Made by a program: the position numbers and the translations under genes
Source: Tenodera sinensis
Lineage: Eukaryota; Arthropoda; Insecta; Mantodea; Mantidae
DNA length: 64,000 nt
NCBI GenBank assembly: GCA_030765045.1
Contig: CM060964.1
Coordinates: 173,040,219-173,104,218, forward strand
Reading direction: 5' to 3'
Part shown: positions 21,655 to 34,201 of the stretch, in pieces
How positions within the stretch are numbered: the first letter of the stretch is position 1
Layout: every line of letters begins with the position of its first letter
The notes under the pieces: model-generated
Seen by the model: the letters and a program-made list of their open reading frames with translations, nothing else
Told to the model about the DNA's origin: nothing
Database searches by the model: none

Positions 21655-23899
21655 CAGTGGCGTTGCGTAATCTGCTCTTGCGTTACCATTAAATAATTAA
21701 GGACAGGGTAGTAGTGAAGGAACAATTTAGAAACTGTATAATACGTGGTTTAATATCTCTCTGGTACTTGTTATTACATTATAGATAAAACAATCCAATA
21801 CCAGTAAGATTATTATAGCCTTCAATCCTATACAACCAAATGATGGCATATAAAACCAATATTTTTAACTATAAGAACGCAGCAGTACTTTTTGGAAATT
21901 AGCACAATTTTGATCGTTAAACAATTGAAAATATAAAATAACAAAATAATATTTAGTATACAGTGCTAATATTACACAGTGCTAATATTACACAGAATAC
22001 TTTATATTAAACGAATATACACGTTTCAATTAAGAATTTTATACATTCAGTTTTCGGTCGACACTCTTGCCTTCTGACATATTTTGGTTTTCACAATATT
22101 CGCCACATTTGGAGACAATGAAACACAACTCTGGACCCTTAATGCACACTTCAAGTTATGATCATTGATGTTGGCTCTCTGTGGGTTTTTAATTCGTTTC
22201 ATAGCTGAAAATAAGGATTCACATACATAGGTAGAACCAAACATTGCAATCATAGATGCTGCACGCCTGTGTAATCGAGGGAATCTTGATTTAGGAAATC
22301 TCCTGTAGAAATCTAGCAAACTTCCTCTGTTTCTGTAACTGTCAGCTAACTCAGTGTCACATTTCAAGGTAATAAACTCCAGTTGAACATCTTTGGGAGT
22401 ATCACCAACATTCATGCTAAATGGCGTAGCGAATAAATCAAAATCCATTTTTAAGCCCGGGAGACCGTGAAATCTTTCATCAAACGCACGGGAAAGCATG
22501 TGCAGCTTTTCAACACAACATCCCATGTCTAGGGAATCACAATCACGGATCACACTTTCCAACCTGGGAAAATGACAAGGATCATCATTTGATAGTTGAC
22601 GTTCCCCTAATGAGAGCATATTTTAAAAACTTCAATGCTACAGAACATATCTGTGATTAGTTTGTTTTTCCCTAGAAGTGAAACATTCAAAGTATTCAAA
22701 TGTTCACTAACATCGGCCATAAATTCAAGATCATATTTCCACTTAACATTCGCGAGCTCTTCAATAGGTTCTCCGCACACTTCCATGATCATCCGTATCT
22801 CATCCAATAATTCAAAGAATCTGTTTAAAACCTTGCCTGGACTGAGCCACCTAACTGCTGTATGATACGGCATATCACCATACGCATGCTCCAAATCCTC
22901 TAAGAAGCTTTTAAATTGTCTGTGTTTTACACCGTGGGATCTCAGTTTGTTTACAATCTTCACAACCAGACTCATTACATTGTTTACATCCTTGGCACAT
23001 AAGTTTTCCTGATTAACTATGCAATGACTTGCTGTTATTTCTTTTGCTAGTTTATTTTTCAGGAGGGTCACAAATCCGTTGTGCGAACCAACCAAAGCTG
23101 GGGCACCATCGGTGGCTACCGATATGAGTGTATCCCATGGAATCCCTGCATTCTCCACAACTTCTACTACACAATTCAGAATGTCTGATCCTGTTGTTGT
23201 GCCTTTTATTGGCACCAGATCTAGCATTTCTTCCACAACTTCCAAATGTTCATTTACTCCACAAATAAAAATACGTAAATGAGCCATACTTGAGAAGTCA
23301 TTGCTCTAATCAATAGCAATAGAGAATGCAGCAAATTCTCTTGCTCTTTCAATAAGTTGTGCGCAAGTGTTGTCCACCAGATCTTGAATTCTACGTGAAA
23401 TAGTATGAGGTGACAGACGGACACTCTCGAACTGGTGAACACTGACAGGGGTGAATTTACTTGCAGCTATAAGCATACATCGTTTAATAAGTGGACCATC
23501 AGAAAAACTACTAGAAGATGTCGCAATTTCTAGTGCTATTTCGTAACTCACATAAACTCAGGTTTCTGCCATTCCACCTTCCCCTTCTTCCTGTTCCTCT
23601 TCCTGCGATGTAATATTTTCTGTGAGCTTTGTATCTCTGCAGTGCGTTTTTCTTTTTCTAGGGCCGAATAATCGTTAGCATACAATGTATTAAAATGTTG
23701 CTGAAGATTAAATCGTTGAAAATTTTTCCGGCAAATTTAACAAATAGCACCACTGCTACATTCCATGAAGAAGTACTCAGCTTCCCATTCGGGATTGAAA
23801 TAATGTGTCGGCGTGGGTGCCCTTCGGTGAGTGCCCTTCCATATCAAACTAACTCTGAAGTACGGACCGCCACTGCTAAGGAAGACACCGCTACCACTG
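21655..23899 (-). mobile_element. hAT transposon, decayed
   Basis: Encloses a hAT transposase pseudogene. The left end starts CAGTGGCGTTGCG at 21655; the right end, read inward on the minus strand, starts CAGTGGTAGCGG at 23899. Flanking 8-mers AGATGCAC (21647-21654) and CGAAGCAC (23900-23907) agree at 6 of 8 positions, as expected for an old 8-bp hAT target duplication. An alternative right end at 23876 (CAGTGGCGG) matches the left TIR better but lacks a matching flank. Boundaries are therefore tentative; the element class is secure from the protein. Confidence 0.65.
22047..23830 (-). pseudogene. hAT transposase (GTF2IRD2-like), broken
   Basis: Order on the minus strand: BED-like zinc finger (23830-23660; FNPEWEAEYFFMECSSGAIC, then a stop, then ICRKNFQRFNLQQHF). 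RNase H-like catalytic domain: FSIAID with a stop where a Glu is usual (near 23308), then ATDGAPALVGSHNG and SHCIVNQENLCAK. C-terminal hAT dimerisation region: FPRLHRRAASMIAMFG and YVCESLFSAMKRIKN. The enzyme would cut and rejoin transposon ends in the nucleus. Lesions: a stop in the zinc finger, a frameshift near 23565, a stop near 23308 and a frameshift near 22610-22622. Two long open pieces (226 and 190 codons) survive, so decay is moderate. Confidence 0.85.
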
Positions 23900-23907
23900 C
23901 GAAGCAC

Positions 23908-25457
23908 GAACTGAGGGAACACGGTGCTTGTAGCCCAGCACATGCACCGCGGCAAGCGAGTTGGCTGTGGCTGTTGTAATGGAACCACTGGCGCATATAA
24001 ACCAAAGCTACAAATGAATGATGGACTACAAAATATTAATTGGGGAAACAGAATTATGCACTACTCTTGCAATGAAGTTCTCCGAAGACGATATAGATCA
24101 AAGAGTATGTCAGCAAATAAAATTATACATAAACCGGGTTTAGGGTCCTGGTCCACATGACCCAGAAAATTGGCGCACAGCAGATAAAATTACTATTCCG
24201 AAGGAGGAATGTTCGCGGAAGTAACAGCTTCACTTCTGTTCTTTACCTCCTTAGCTTAGGACTAGAGCTGCGCTTTGCCAAAACTACGGCACACTAAATA
24301 AATGACGTAGTAGTGCTAACTTTGGTAGGGAAGGAAACATAATACAAAGTACAATGACCACTAAAACCTGTGATCGTGACTTATGTCACTGATCAAAATA
24401 AAAATTGTACTTTTCGGTTCAAAATAACATTACTCATGATCACTATCAGTGTCTATGATCTGAACCGAGTTATACTTAGAGGAGCTTCCAAATGTTTTTG
24501 AATACACTAATGTTCCGTATGTTAAGCGGCCCTTTATATCCCCTCTCTCAGCTCCGAGAAAGTTCAAAGTTCAACGCTTTCGGTTCTACAGCAATCTAGT
24601 AGAACTTGGTTACTAAAAAAAGTTAACAACGCGACAGAGTAACGCCCGATGGGTCTGCAACTCTCCTAACGTACAGGTAATGCGGGTAGGTTACTAGCTG
24701 GGCAATGTCCAGCTAAACTGCCGTAGTCTACACTTACTTACATTAGTCTACAGTAGATGTAGTTTAAATCTCTGTGTAGGACAAAAATTGCTACACTTCA
24801 GCAATGTCGACGACTCTTATATAACCTTTAATTTTGCTAATTCACTCATTCGGCTCCACTTGTAATTTAAAATAATCGCAATGGCCTATAAGTGCTTTCT
24901 AATACTTCCATAGTTTCACCCGATTTAATGACAGTGGATTTGACAATATTATCGATTTGGCGTGGTAACCTTGTCTTGTCAGCGGGTGGGGGGAGGGGGG
25001 GTAGTGTGTTGAGTGTAAGAGAATGTATTGCTTGTTTGTGCGGGAATCAAGTGGGAAAGAATCGCAGTTGCATACTTCTTACCGGACCCGCCCACTCACA
25101 GAGCCCCATTACCTGAAACACGAGGGCCAAGTCCCAATAATCCCCGCTCAAAGTACCACCGTCAAACCTGCACCAGGCACGCACGGAATAAAAACCCATA
25201 TTGGAGGACAACAAAAAATGTCAAAAGTCGCTTTCGACCCACACGTTTCAGCTTAAAAAAATTAACAGAAGTGATATACGTTTAACATTTAAAATCAATT
25301 TTAACGGAGCTACCTTGACAAAATATTGTAACTTGTTAACCCTTTCTATTAAAAGCTATCAATAGTTACGAAAAAAATGTTATTTTAAGGCTAGAAATGT
25401 TCTGCAAAACGCAAACAAGCCTTAAATTTGAAAATTTGCTTCTGAGTTTGGAGTTCT
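23908..25457. other. Unassigned stretch
   Basis: Contains a short G-rich run near 24985-25005 and otherwise mixed DNA without recognisable coding, RNA or repeat features. Confidence 0.4.
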
Positions 25458-25461
25458 TTAA

Positions 25462-26213
25462 TTGGGTCTATATGGACCCAGTGGGATTATAGGATATAAG
25501 AGTTCTTTTGATTGATTAACAAAATGTGACATGCAATCCACTTCATAGCATGAAGAATAGCGTTAAGGTAACAAACATTGCATTTATACCTACTTGTTTT
25601 CGAAACAGCTGAATGCTCCCTTTATATTCTTACTGCTTCCCATCTGTTCGGTGAATTCAGTGTCACAATGTACACCCGTACAATGAAACTTTTATTCAAC
25701 TATTACATTATAAATAAAATCAATATTGTGTTTATAATAAAAGTAAGCATTTCCTATGACACAATAAGAAACAGTTATTATTAACAATTATTATTGCGAA
25801 TCGGCTGGGGAATTTAATGCCGTACTGGCAAGTTGGTCATGGTGGCTCAGTGGTTAGAGCAGCCGCTCGATAAGCAGAAGATCCGTGGTTTAAATCCCGG
25901 CTATGGCATTGAATTTTTCAGTCTTTATTCCACCTCTTAAACAACAAGAAGCAATTTTATCTTAGATGCTCATGGAAAATTTCACATTTCTAGCACATTA
26001 TTCGGGAATTCACGTTGTTATTTTCAAATTCCACATCTGAAATCCCCCCCCCCCAAAAAAAAGTGTAATCAGACAACTCACTGCTCAGCAGCTCCTCTTA
26101 CAATAATTTAGACACCTGAAAGCGAAGAAACTAATTATTTTGGTGCAGAGTTTTGCACATAACCGCATTTACAAACTGCAATCGCCTTCTCCCACTGGGT
26201 CAATATAGAACCC
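25462..26213. mobile_element. Possible DNA element with inverted ends (contains a SINE)
   Basis: TTGGGTCTATATGGACCCAG and onward at 25462, and the reverse complement of ACTGGGTCAATATAGAACCC at 26194-26213, form an inverted pair of about 23 bp (about 20 matches), both ending in a CAGTGGGA block. A TTAA precedes the left end (25458-25461) but is not found at the right. The SINE at 25790-25945 lies inside. Tentative; could be chance plus shared motif. Confidence 0.35.
25790..25945 (+). repeat. tRNA-derived SINE (SINE-2 family)
   Basis: A box GTGGCTCAGTGGTTAGAGC and B box-like GGTTTAAATCCCGGC, with a shared 5' leader GGGGAATTTAATGCCGTACT. Two further copies at 43028 and 43335 share both head and leader. 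A likely pol III transcript. Confidence 0.8.
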
Positions 26214-26282
26214 ATAGCACAACAATGCGGTTCTCTACATTATTGGAATACTGTTATTTCTTATCTCTGTTACACATTCGGG

Positions 26283-26345
26283 GTGGGGTGGGTGGGTGGG
26301 TGGAGTTTCAGGGCCCGTCGACAGCGGGGTCTTCTGGGCCTAAAC
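26283..26345 (-). repeat. LINE 3' end with (ACCC)n tail
   Basis: On the minus strand it reads GCTGTCGACGGGCCCTGAAA, CTCC, then (ACCC)n. The same terminus occurs at 1546-1590 and 35702-35736 with different tetranucleotide tails. This is a severely 5'-truncated copy. Confidence 0.65.
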
Positions 26346-26349
26346 ATTC

Positions 26350-27726
26350 GGTAACAGTGTATTTTTACATACAGCAATATTGTAACCTCAACTTAAGTGA
26401 TTACAGATTTCAGATCCAAACAGCTGAAAACGATGCATTGCATTTTTAAGTGGATACAGGGCTAAATGAACGAATAAGTTCTGGTCAGTGCTGCCCTCTG
26501 TTCTCGAGGAAAGTGCATAGAAACGCTGTGGTACAATGTGGAGCCATTGAGCATTGGTGAACACATTCGAAATTTTAAATAAATTTTGTGAGTCCAGTTG
26601 GACCGTTTTCACTTTTCTGAAAAATATGCAGATATATACTTAGCTTGTTCTAACACTTTTCCCCATAAATATCTGTGAAACCATTCATGCTCCCAGTAGG
26701 TAGCAACTTTGACCTAACGGGTAATAAATGTGCAGTGGCAACAATTTGCTGCTTCAAGAAACTCCTCAGTGAAGTCGCAGTTCCTTTTAGCCCCCTTACA
26801 GTTCAGAAGGAAAAACGCTCCAGTAAAAATTCCAATGACCAGTTGTTTGACACAGAAACAAAACACAAAACAGTTGAAGCCCCGTGTTCCTAGAAACACT
26901 ATTCCACTTATACGTGAGTTGGTTGAAGTCAACTAATCATGCGCATAACAATTTTAGATTTCAACCAATGACAGCCTTCCTTTGCGAAAAATTATCACAT
27001 TTCATTATCATCTTCTCTGAATTTCATTATCACTTCTTGCGCTTTTTCTTCTGTTATAATCAGGTTGGAGATTTTAGCTGTAGTGTGCGAAGAGATGCGC
27101 AACAGCTGACGAAATTTAACGCAATAGAGCCGCTATTCAAAAGTCAAATACGGCTGACTGTCCCTTCGGTGCTGAAATACAAAAACTAATTCCAAGAACT
27201 CAGAATACAACAGGAAATATGCTTGGAATCAGCTTGAAAAGCTCTGTATTGAACGAAGTTTTACATTAACAGCACATACTCCAATTTCCGACATTACCAA
27301 CACGTAAAAAATTTGAGCGTCAATATAACCTAGTAGGCCGTGCCAATGGACGCCGATGTATGTATTCATGATACACAGTTCTTTTAATAGGTTAGTAATT
27401 GCAATACAACATATAAATAAATTTCATTGGCTATATCACCTTTTAATTCTCGCGATAGTCTTAATAAATGCAACTCATGATAGTCAAATTCTCTAGATAA
27501 ACTGACAATCACTCGTGGCATTACTTATGAAAGCAAATATTAGTTGCCGGTGTCTAAATCTAAATGAACAGGAAGTTTATGAATCATGAACTAGGATTCA
27601 GCGGTCGGGTCCTAAACTATTTCAATACATTTCATTATTTTTACTTCCTCTACTACGTATTGTAAGCAGGGGAAGAATTGTGATTTTGAGACCATGTGAA
27701 TCCAAAAGAGCATTGTTAGAAAAAGG
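26350..27726. other. Unassigned stretch
   Basis: Mixed-composition DNA with no recognised domain, RNA gene or tandem repeat. ORFs at 26388-26612, 26675-26936 and 26884-27189 carry no motif I can name. Confidence 0.4.

Positions 27727-27799
<73 letters not shown>
27727..27799. repeat. (TG)n microsatellite
   Basis: About 36 uninterrupted TG dinucleotides. Confidence 0.97.
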
Positions 27800-27800
<1 letters not shown>

Positions 27801-28732
27801 AACAGCATAACTAAAAAAAACGAAAAGTCGGTTAAAAACCAAAGATGGTATTTAAGATTACTACCTTTCAAGAATGCGCCTCGAAGATTTTGAAGAAAAT
27901 TCCTGGAACCTCGATTACCCTTAGATGGAAAAACGTTCTAAAATTTTGATTATCTCAATAATGGCCTGAATAACTATGATTAAAATGCAATATATTTAAG
28001 ATATTTTTGTGGTAAATGAAACTTATAATTTGAATTTCCTGGCTATAGCTCATGTAGACCTGTTTAATCTTGATGACTTTTGCGTAATTGGTAAACCTTA
28101 AGAGATAAACCAGCTCTTACTATGTAAAAATGTAGATTTCGATAAAACACAATTTAAGTCCAAATACATTTTTTGTGGAGTGAATCATTTCGGAGATATA
28201 CCTTGTTGTTTGTGTCAATTTTGCAATACTTATATTTTTCTCAAATTGAAGGTCTATAGTCACTTTTTTATCTCTTGGGCGTGGACAGAAAGCGGAATTT
28301 CAAGGCTTTATAATATCGATCAGCTGTAAAAGATTTTTTTAAGAGTTTGTAAGAACAGTTAGAACAAGAGAAGAGAAAGTTATGTGAGAGTAACACATCG
28401 GAATGGATGGATGGCCCATTCCAGCCGGCATTCGAGTAAGTAACCTTGGAGTGTTAAAAGAGTTGCAGGAGTCAGAGGCGTAACTCTGACCTGCTTGTAA
28501 GAGAATCGAGTGGCAGAGGAACTCCCCAGGCTTCAACTAGCGTGTGCAACGCGTGATAATAGACAAGGAGAGCCAGAATATGTTCTATCTCACATACTCG
28601 ACTTTATTTTCCCGGGAATAAACTCATTCCTGTATATGCTACCATTGCTTAACATTACGGTCTCCAGATTGTAAATTGCCGTATCAAAATCCATGCAAAC
28701 AAGAGGACACGTAATAGATGACATGGAGGAGA
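27800..28732. other. Unassigned stretch
   Basis: AT-rich DNA before the GGNN array. No gene or repeat recognised apart from a short GGATGGATGG at 28402, which recalls the array unit. Confidence 0.4.
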
Positions 28733-31175
28733 CACACAGATGAGACAGATAGATGAGACAGACCGATGAGACCGATAGATGAGATAGATGAGGTAGGTAC
28801 ATGAGGTACGAGGCTGGGTGGATGGGTGGGTGGGTGGATGGACAAATGGACGGATGCACGGACGGACGGACGGACGGGTGGACGGGTGGATGGGTGGGTG
28901 GGTGGGTGGGTGGATGGACGGATGAAACGGATGGACGGACGGACGGACTGACGGGTGGACGGGTGGATGGATGGGTAGGTGGATGGGTGGGTGGATGGGT
29001 GGGTGGGTGGATGGATGGGTGGACGGGTGGATGGGTGGGTGGGTGGAGGGATGGGTGGATGAGTGGACGGGTGGGTGGATGGGTGGAAGGGTGGACGAGT
29101 GGGTGGGTGGACGGGTGGGTGGACGGGTAAATGGGTGGACGGGTGGACGAGTGGGTGGGTGGACGGGTGGGAGGATGGGTGGACGGGTGGGTGGACGGGT
29201 GGATGGGTGGACGGGTGGACGAGTGGGTGGGTGGATGGGTGGACGGGTGGGTGGATGGGTGGACGGGTGGGTGGATGGGTGGACGGGTGGATGGGGGGAC
29301 GGGTGGATGGGAGGACGGGTGGACGGGTGGGTGGATGGGTGGACGGGTGGATGGGTGGAAGGGTGGACGAGCGGGTGGACGGGTGGACGGGTGGGTGGGT
29401 AGGTGGACGGGTGGGCGTGTGGTTGGGTAGGTGGACGGGTGGGCGGGTGGGTGGGTGGGTGGGTAGGTGGAAGGGTGGACGGATGGACGGACGGGTGGAC
29501 AGATGGACGGACGGACGGACGGGTGGACGGATGGACGGACGGACGGACGGACGGACGGGTGGACGGATGGACGGGTGGACGAGTGGGTGGGTGGATGGGT
29601 GGACGGGTGGATGGGTGGACGGGTGGATCGGTGGACGGGTGGACGAGCGGGTGGGTGGGTAGATGGACGGGTGGGCGGGTGGTTGGGTAGGTGGACGGGT
29701 GGGCGGGTGGGTGGGTGGGTAGGTGGACGGGTGGACGGATGGACGGACGGACGGGTGGACGGATGGACGGGTGGACGAGTGGGTGGGTGGACGGGTGGGT
29801 GGACGGGTGGGTGGAGGGGTGGGTGGGTGGACGGGTGGGTGGACGGGTGGGCGGGTGGACGGGTGGATGGGTGGACAGGTGGGTGGGTAAGTGGACGGGA
29901 GGACGGGTGGACGGGTGGACGGGTGGGCGGGTGGGTGGGTAGGTGGGTAGGTGGACGGGTGGACGGGTGGGTAGGTGGAAGGGTGGACGTGTGGGCAGGT
30001 GGGTGGATGGTAGGTGGACGGGTGGACGGGCGGACGGGTGGACGGGTGGACGGGTGGACGGGTGGGCGGGTGGATGGGTAGGTGGACGGGTGGGTGGGTG
30101 GACGGGTGGGTGGGTAGGTGAACGGGTGAGCGGGTGGGTGGATGGACGGGTGGGTAGGTGGACCTGTGGACGGGTGGGCGGGCGGGTGGGTGGGTAGGTG
30201 GACGGATTGACGGGCGGACGGGTGGACGGTTGGACGGGTGGGCGGGTGGGTGGGTAGGTGGACGGGTGGGTGGACGGGTGGACGGGTGGATGGGTGGACA
30301 GGTGGGTGGGTAAGTGGACGGGAGGACGGGTGGACGGGTGGGCGGGTGGGTGGGTAGGTGGACGGGTGGACGGGTGGGTAGGTGGACGGGTGGACGTGTG
30401 GGCGGGTGGGTGGATGGTAGGTGGACGGGTGGACGGGCGGACGGGTGGACGGGTGGACGGGTGGGCGGGTGGGTGGGTGGACGGGTAGACGGGTAAGCGG
30501 GTGGGTGGGTGGGTAAGTGGACGGATGGACGGATGGACGGGTGGACGGGTGGGTGGGTGGGTAGGTGGACAGGTGGACGGATTGACGGGCGGACGGGTGG
30601 ACGGTTGGACGGGTGGGCGGGTGGGTGGGTAGGTGGACGGGTAGACGTGTGGGCGGGTGGGTGGGTGGGTAAGTGGACGGATGGACGGATGGACGGGTGG
30701 ACGGGTGGGTGTGTAGGTGGGTAGGTGGACGGGTGGACGGGTGGGTGGGTGGACGTTTGGGTGGGTGCGTAGGTGGTCGGGTGGACGTGTGGACCGGTGG
30801 GCGGGGGTGGGTGGGTAGGTGGACGGGTGGACGGGTGGGCGGGTGGACGGGTGGGTGGGTGGGTGGATGGATGGATGGATGGATGGATGGATGGATGGAT
30901 GGATGGATGGATGGATGGATGGATGGATGGATGGATGGATGGATGGATGGATGGATGGATGGATGGATGGATGGATGGATGGATGGATGGATGGATGGAT
31001 GGGTGGGTGGGTGGGTGGGTGGGTGGATGGATGGATGGATGGATGGATGGATGGATGGATGGATGGATGGATGGATGGATGGATGGATGGATGGATGGAT
31101 GGATGGATGGATGGATGGAGGGAGGGAGGGATGGAGGGAGGGACGGACGGACGGACGGATGGATGGATGGATGGA
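28733..31175. repeat. 2.4-kb GGNN tetranucleotide array
   Basis: Starts with degenerate GATA/GATG sequence (28733-28800), then an irregular mosaic of GGTG, GGAC, GGAT and GGCG tetramers (28800-30860). It ends with a nearly pure (GGAT)n tract at about 30865-31116, broken by a GGGT block at 31000-31024, then GGAG/GGAC variants. Because stop codons rarely arise from these tetramers, long ORFs appear on both strands, including one of 896 codons of His-Pro-Ser/Thr repeats on the minus strand. They have no start context or domain and are not genes. Confidence 0.95.
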
Positions 31176-31438
31176 TTCGGGTGTTCGAGGGTTCAATCTC
31201 AGTAGACCGCGCACTCTAACTAGGTTTTTTTCGTGGTTTCCCCTTGTTATGTATGTGAATGCTGTAGTGTTTACTTTCATACCAGATTAGGTCACGTCGT
31301 GGGGTCACTGAGGGGTTATCCTCCCTATGGGAGGCGCCCTCCGACTCTTGCCATACCGGGACATTGTCCCCTACTGGCATATGGTGGTGAGTTAAAGAAA
31401 CTGATGGTGGGGTAAGGGTGGTAATGAATTTCAAGGTT
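31176..31438 (+). repeat. 5'-truncated tRNA-derived SINE next to the array
   Basis: Begins at ATTCGGGTGTTCGAGGGTTC (B-box region GGTTCAATC) and contains the shared body TTTTTTTCGTGGTTTCCCC. The A-box half is replaced by the tetranucleotide array. It ends just before the poly(T) at 31440. Confidence 0.65.
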
Positions 31439-31462
31439 GTTTTTTTTTTTTTTTTTTTTTTT

Positions 31463-34201
31463 TTAATGGTTATGAAGTAGATGATGAAATTGTTGTCTTG
31501 TTATTTTCTTATGGTCCAAGTACAAGTGTGGGTTTTTTGTTTCTCCTGGGTCCAGATAATATTCACCCAGGCCGCGGATGAGTTCGTTGAAGTTTGTTTG
31601 GAGATTGGCATGGAAACTCTGGGTGAGATGTAATATGTAATCTGGAATGGTGGGGAAGGAAAGATCTTTATGGATATTGTCATTTGGTATATACCCGTCA
31701 GCTGAAGTTGCTATTCGGAGGAAACGGTTCTGTAGAACTTGTAGATGATATAAATTAGATTTGGCGGCGGCTCCCCAAACTTGACAGGCGTAGACCATAA
31801 CTGGACGTAAAACCTGCTTATATAACAGGAGTTTGTTCCTAAGGCTCATTGGCGATTTCTTATTAATCAGTGGATATATCATGGCCATTCTTTTGTTAAC
31901 TTTTGATGATTGGGCTGTGATGTGAGCCTTCCAAGTTAGTCGCATATCGAGTTTAACACCCAGATAATTCACTTCGGTGGACCAGGGGATTTGGTTACCC
32001 GACAGCTGTAATTCTTCCACATCTTGCAGGCGACGCCTGGTAAAGGTGATGGCTTGGGATTTGGCGGCATTGAGCTTAAGTCGCCAAGCAGCAAACCAAG
32101 CTGTCAACATATTTGCGTAGCGTTGAAGGCGTTTAGTCGCTATGTCATGGTGGGACGAAGCGGTTGTTATCGCTGTGTCGCCAGCAAATAAATAGACGTT
32201 GCAGCCCCGGAGAGAAGGAAGACTATTAATATAGGTAAGAAAGAGCAAGGGGCCCAATACACTGCCTTGGGGTACCCCTGCATTAACGGAATATGTTTGG
32301 GACTGGATGCTGTCCCTGGAGACAACGAAGGATCGCTTAGATAGGAAACTATGGATAAGATGAACAAGATAGGGAGGAATGTCGTAATTGATGAGTCGGT
32401 GTAGGAGTCCTTGATGCCAGACTGTATCAAAGGCTCGGGAGATGTCCAGGAATAGGGCTGCAACATAGTGCCTATTGTTAAACCCGCCTATGACTTCGTC
32501 CACGAGGCGTAAGGGTTGATGCGTTGTGGAGTGCTGTCGTCTAAAGCCAAACTGTTCTGGTCGTAACACATTGTGCCGTTCAAGCAGGCTCATCAATCGT
32601 GACTGTATGATCTTCTCAAACAGCTTGCTTATGGCTGGTAACAGGCTGATTGGTCTGTGATTTCCCGGATGTTGTGGGTTTTTCCCTGGCTTTGGCAGTG
32701 TTATTATTTTTGCATGCTTCCACTCAGCACGGAAATAAGCCAGTCGAAGTAGGCTGTTGAACAGATGAACTAGCAGTGCTATCCACGCAGGTGGTAATGC
32801 TTTGAAGGCAGCGTAGGGCACGTTATCATTGCCAGCAGCTTTAAAGGGGCGAACGGAAGCCACAATGGTACTGACCTCTTCAGTCGAGGTAAGGACCAAT
32901 TCCTCATGTTGGAAGGGAGCAGAGATGTATTCTCGCACCATAGTTTCGACATCACTGGCGATCTCATCATCAAGGGGATCAGCTGGATGGAACGTGGAGA
33001 CTAGATGTTCGGCCATAAGTTCTACTTTCTCCCTTGCAGATTGGGCAACTCTTCCATTGGCAATTAGGGGAGGGTCTGAGGAAGGGATGCGCAGTATTGA
33101 CTTGGACATCCTCCAGAGCGAAGAATCTACTGTGTCCAGAGAGCCCAGGCGTCTTTCCCACTCTTCGTTTGCATGGTGTTGCAATTCGGCTTTCACTATA
33201 TAATGAAGGCGATTCCATTCCCTTTTGTCCAGTGGATTGCGCGACTGTTGGAATTTGCGCCTGGGTTTGTTTTTTGACGCTATAAGTTGCCGAAGTTCAT
33301 AAGGGAGAGGTTGCTGATTTATTACAGATTGCCGTCGAGGTGGTGTCGCTTCCGCCATGGCAGTAGACATAGTGGCAGTGATGGTAGCTGCCAGTTCATC
33401 TGCTTCTATGGTGCTTTGGCACGACTGAATGGTGGCAGGCCTCTCAGCCATTAAGGTGGTGTATCTACCCCAGTTGGTCCTTCTAGGATTGACTGTGCTT
33501 GCAGGGGCTTTCGCAGTAGGCCTAGTCCTGAATGTCAGCAGTACCGGGTAGTGGTCAGAGGATAGCTACGGAACAGTAAATATTGTGGGATGTGTGCGAA
33601 TATTGTTCATGATGGCAATGTCCAGCCAATCCGGCGACCGTCGGTCACCATGAGTAATGGTAGGCGACGTTGGAGCAATAACGGCGAGCCCTCTACGAGC
33701 TATGTAACTCTCCAGTACCATACCTCGATGGTTTGTAACTGTGGAGTTCCACAGCTGGTTCTTGGCATTATAATCACCCATTGCTATAGTGGGTGTGTCA
33801 GAGAAAAACACAGCGTCCAAGTCCTGATGACTGATGGGTCGTTTGGGTGGTATGTATATAGAAAATACATTTAGAGGCCCTTTGCTCGTGGCCACTTGTA
33901 TCCCTGTCCCTTCCAGGCTAGCTGTGGTTGGTAGTTGTAGTCGATGATGTTGCAGATTTCGGTTTATATAAACTGCCGTGCCGCCAAAGTCATCATCTCT
34001 GTCAGTCCTATGGCAAATCATGCCCGGGATTGTGGCTTTGTGATGCGGAGATAGGTGAGTCTCCTGGATCAATATAACTGTAAGTTTATTGACAGCGACG
34101 AAGTTTTTAAGTTCTGGCAGTTTGCCACGTATGCCGTTGGCATTCCAGGAACAGATTTTGAATCCGAAGACGTTGGAGAGGGAATTACGTCTGTCTGCCA
34201 T
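31463..34201 (-). pseudogene. Jockey-like ORF2: endonuclease plus reverse transcriptase
   Basis: One frame of 913 codons from ATG at 34201 to TAA at 31463. The endonuclease (residues 1 to about 225) shows KICSWNANGIRGKL, QETHL, MGDYNAKNQLWN and SSDHYPV. The RT has KPFKAAGNDN-like, KPGKNPQHPGNHRPISLLP, FGFRRQHSTTHQ, LFLDISRAFDTVWH and AGVPQGSVLGPLLF blocks. The C-terminal region has TEVNYLGVKLD. It would nick the target and prime reverse transcription. Two lesions: an in-frame TAG at 33566-33568, just before the SSDHYPV motif where a Glu codon is usual, and the catalytic F-A-D-D motif read as F-A-G-D at 32177-32188 by a single GAC-to-GGC change. Otherwise intact, which argues for recent death. 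Confidence 0.9.

Noticed and set aside
22607..23287. Host GTF2IRD2-type transcription factor gene
   Set aside because: The domain content is only the hAT transposase part, with stops, frameshifts and hAT-like ends. No GTF2I repeats are present.
24985..25005. G-quadruplex regulatory site
   Set aside because: A short G-rich run exists, but there is no promoter or transcript context to support a function.
28590..31280. 896-codon minus-strand ORF
   Set aside because: It is the translation of a tetranucleotide array (His-Pro-Ser/Thr-Ile cycles). The opposite strand is equally open in several frames.
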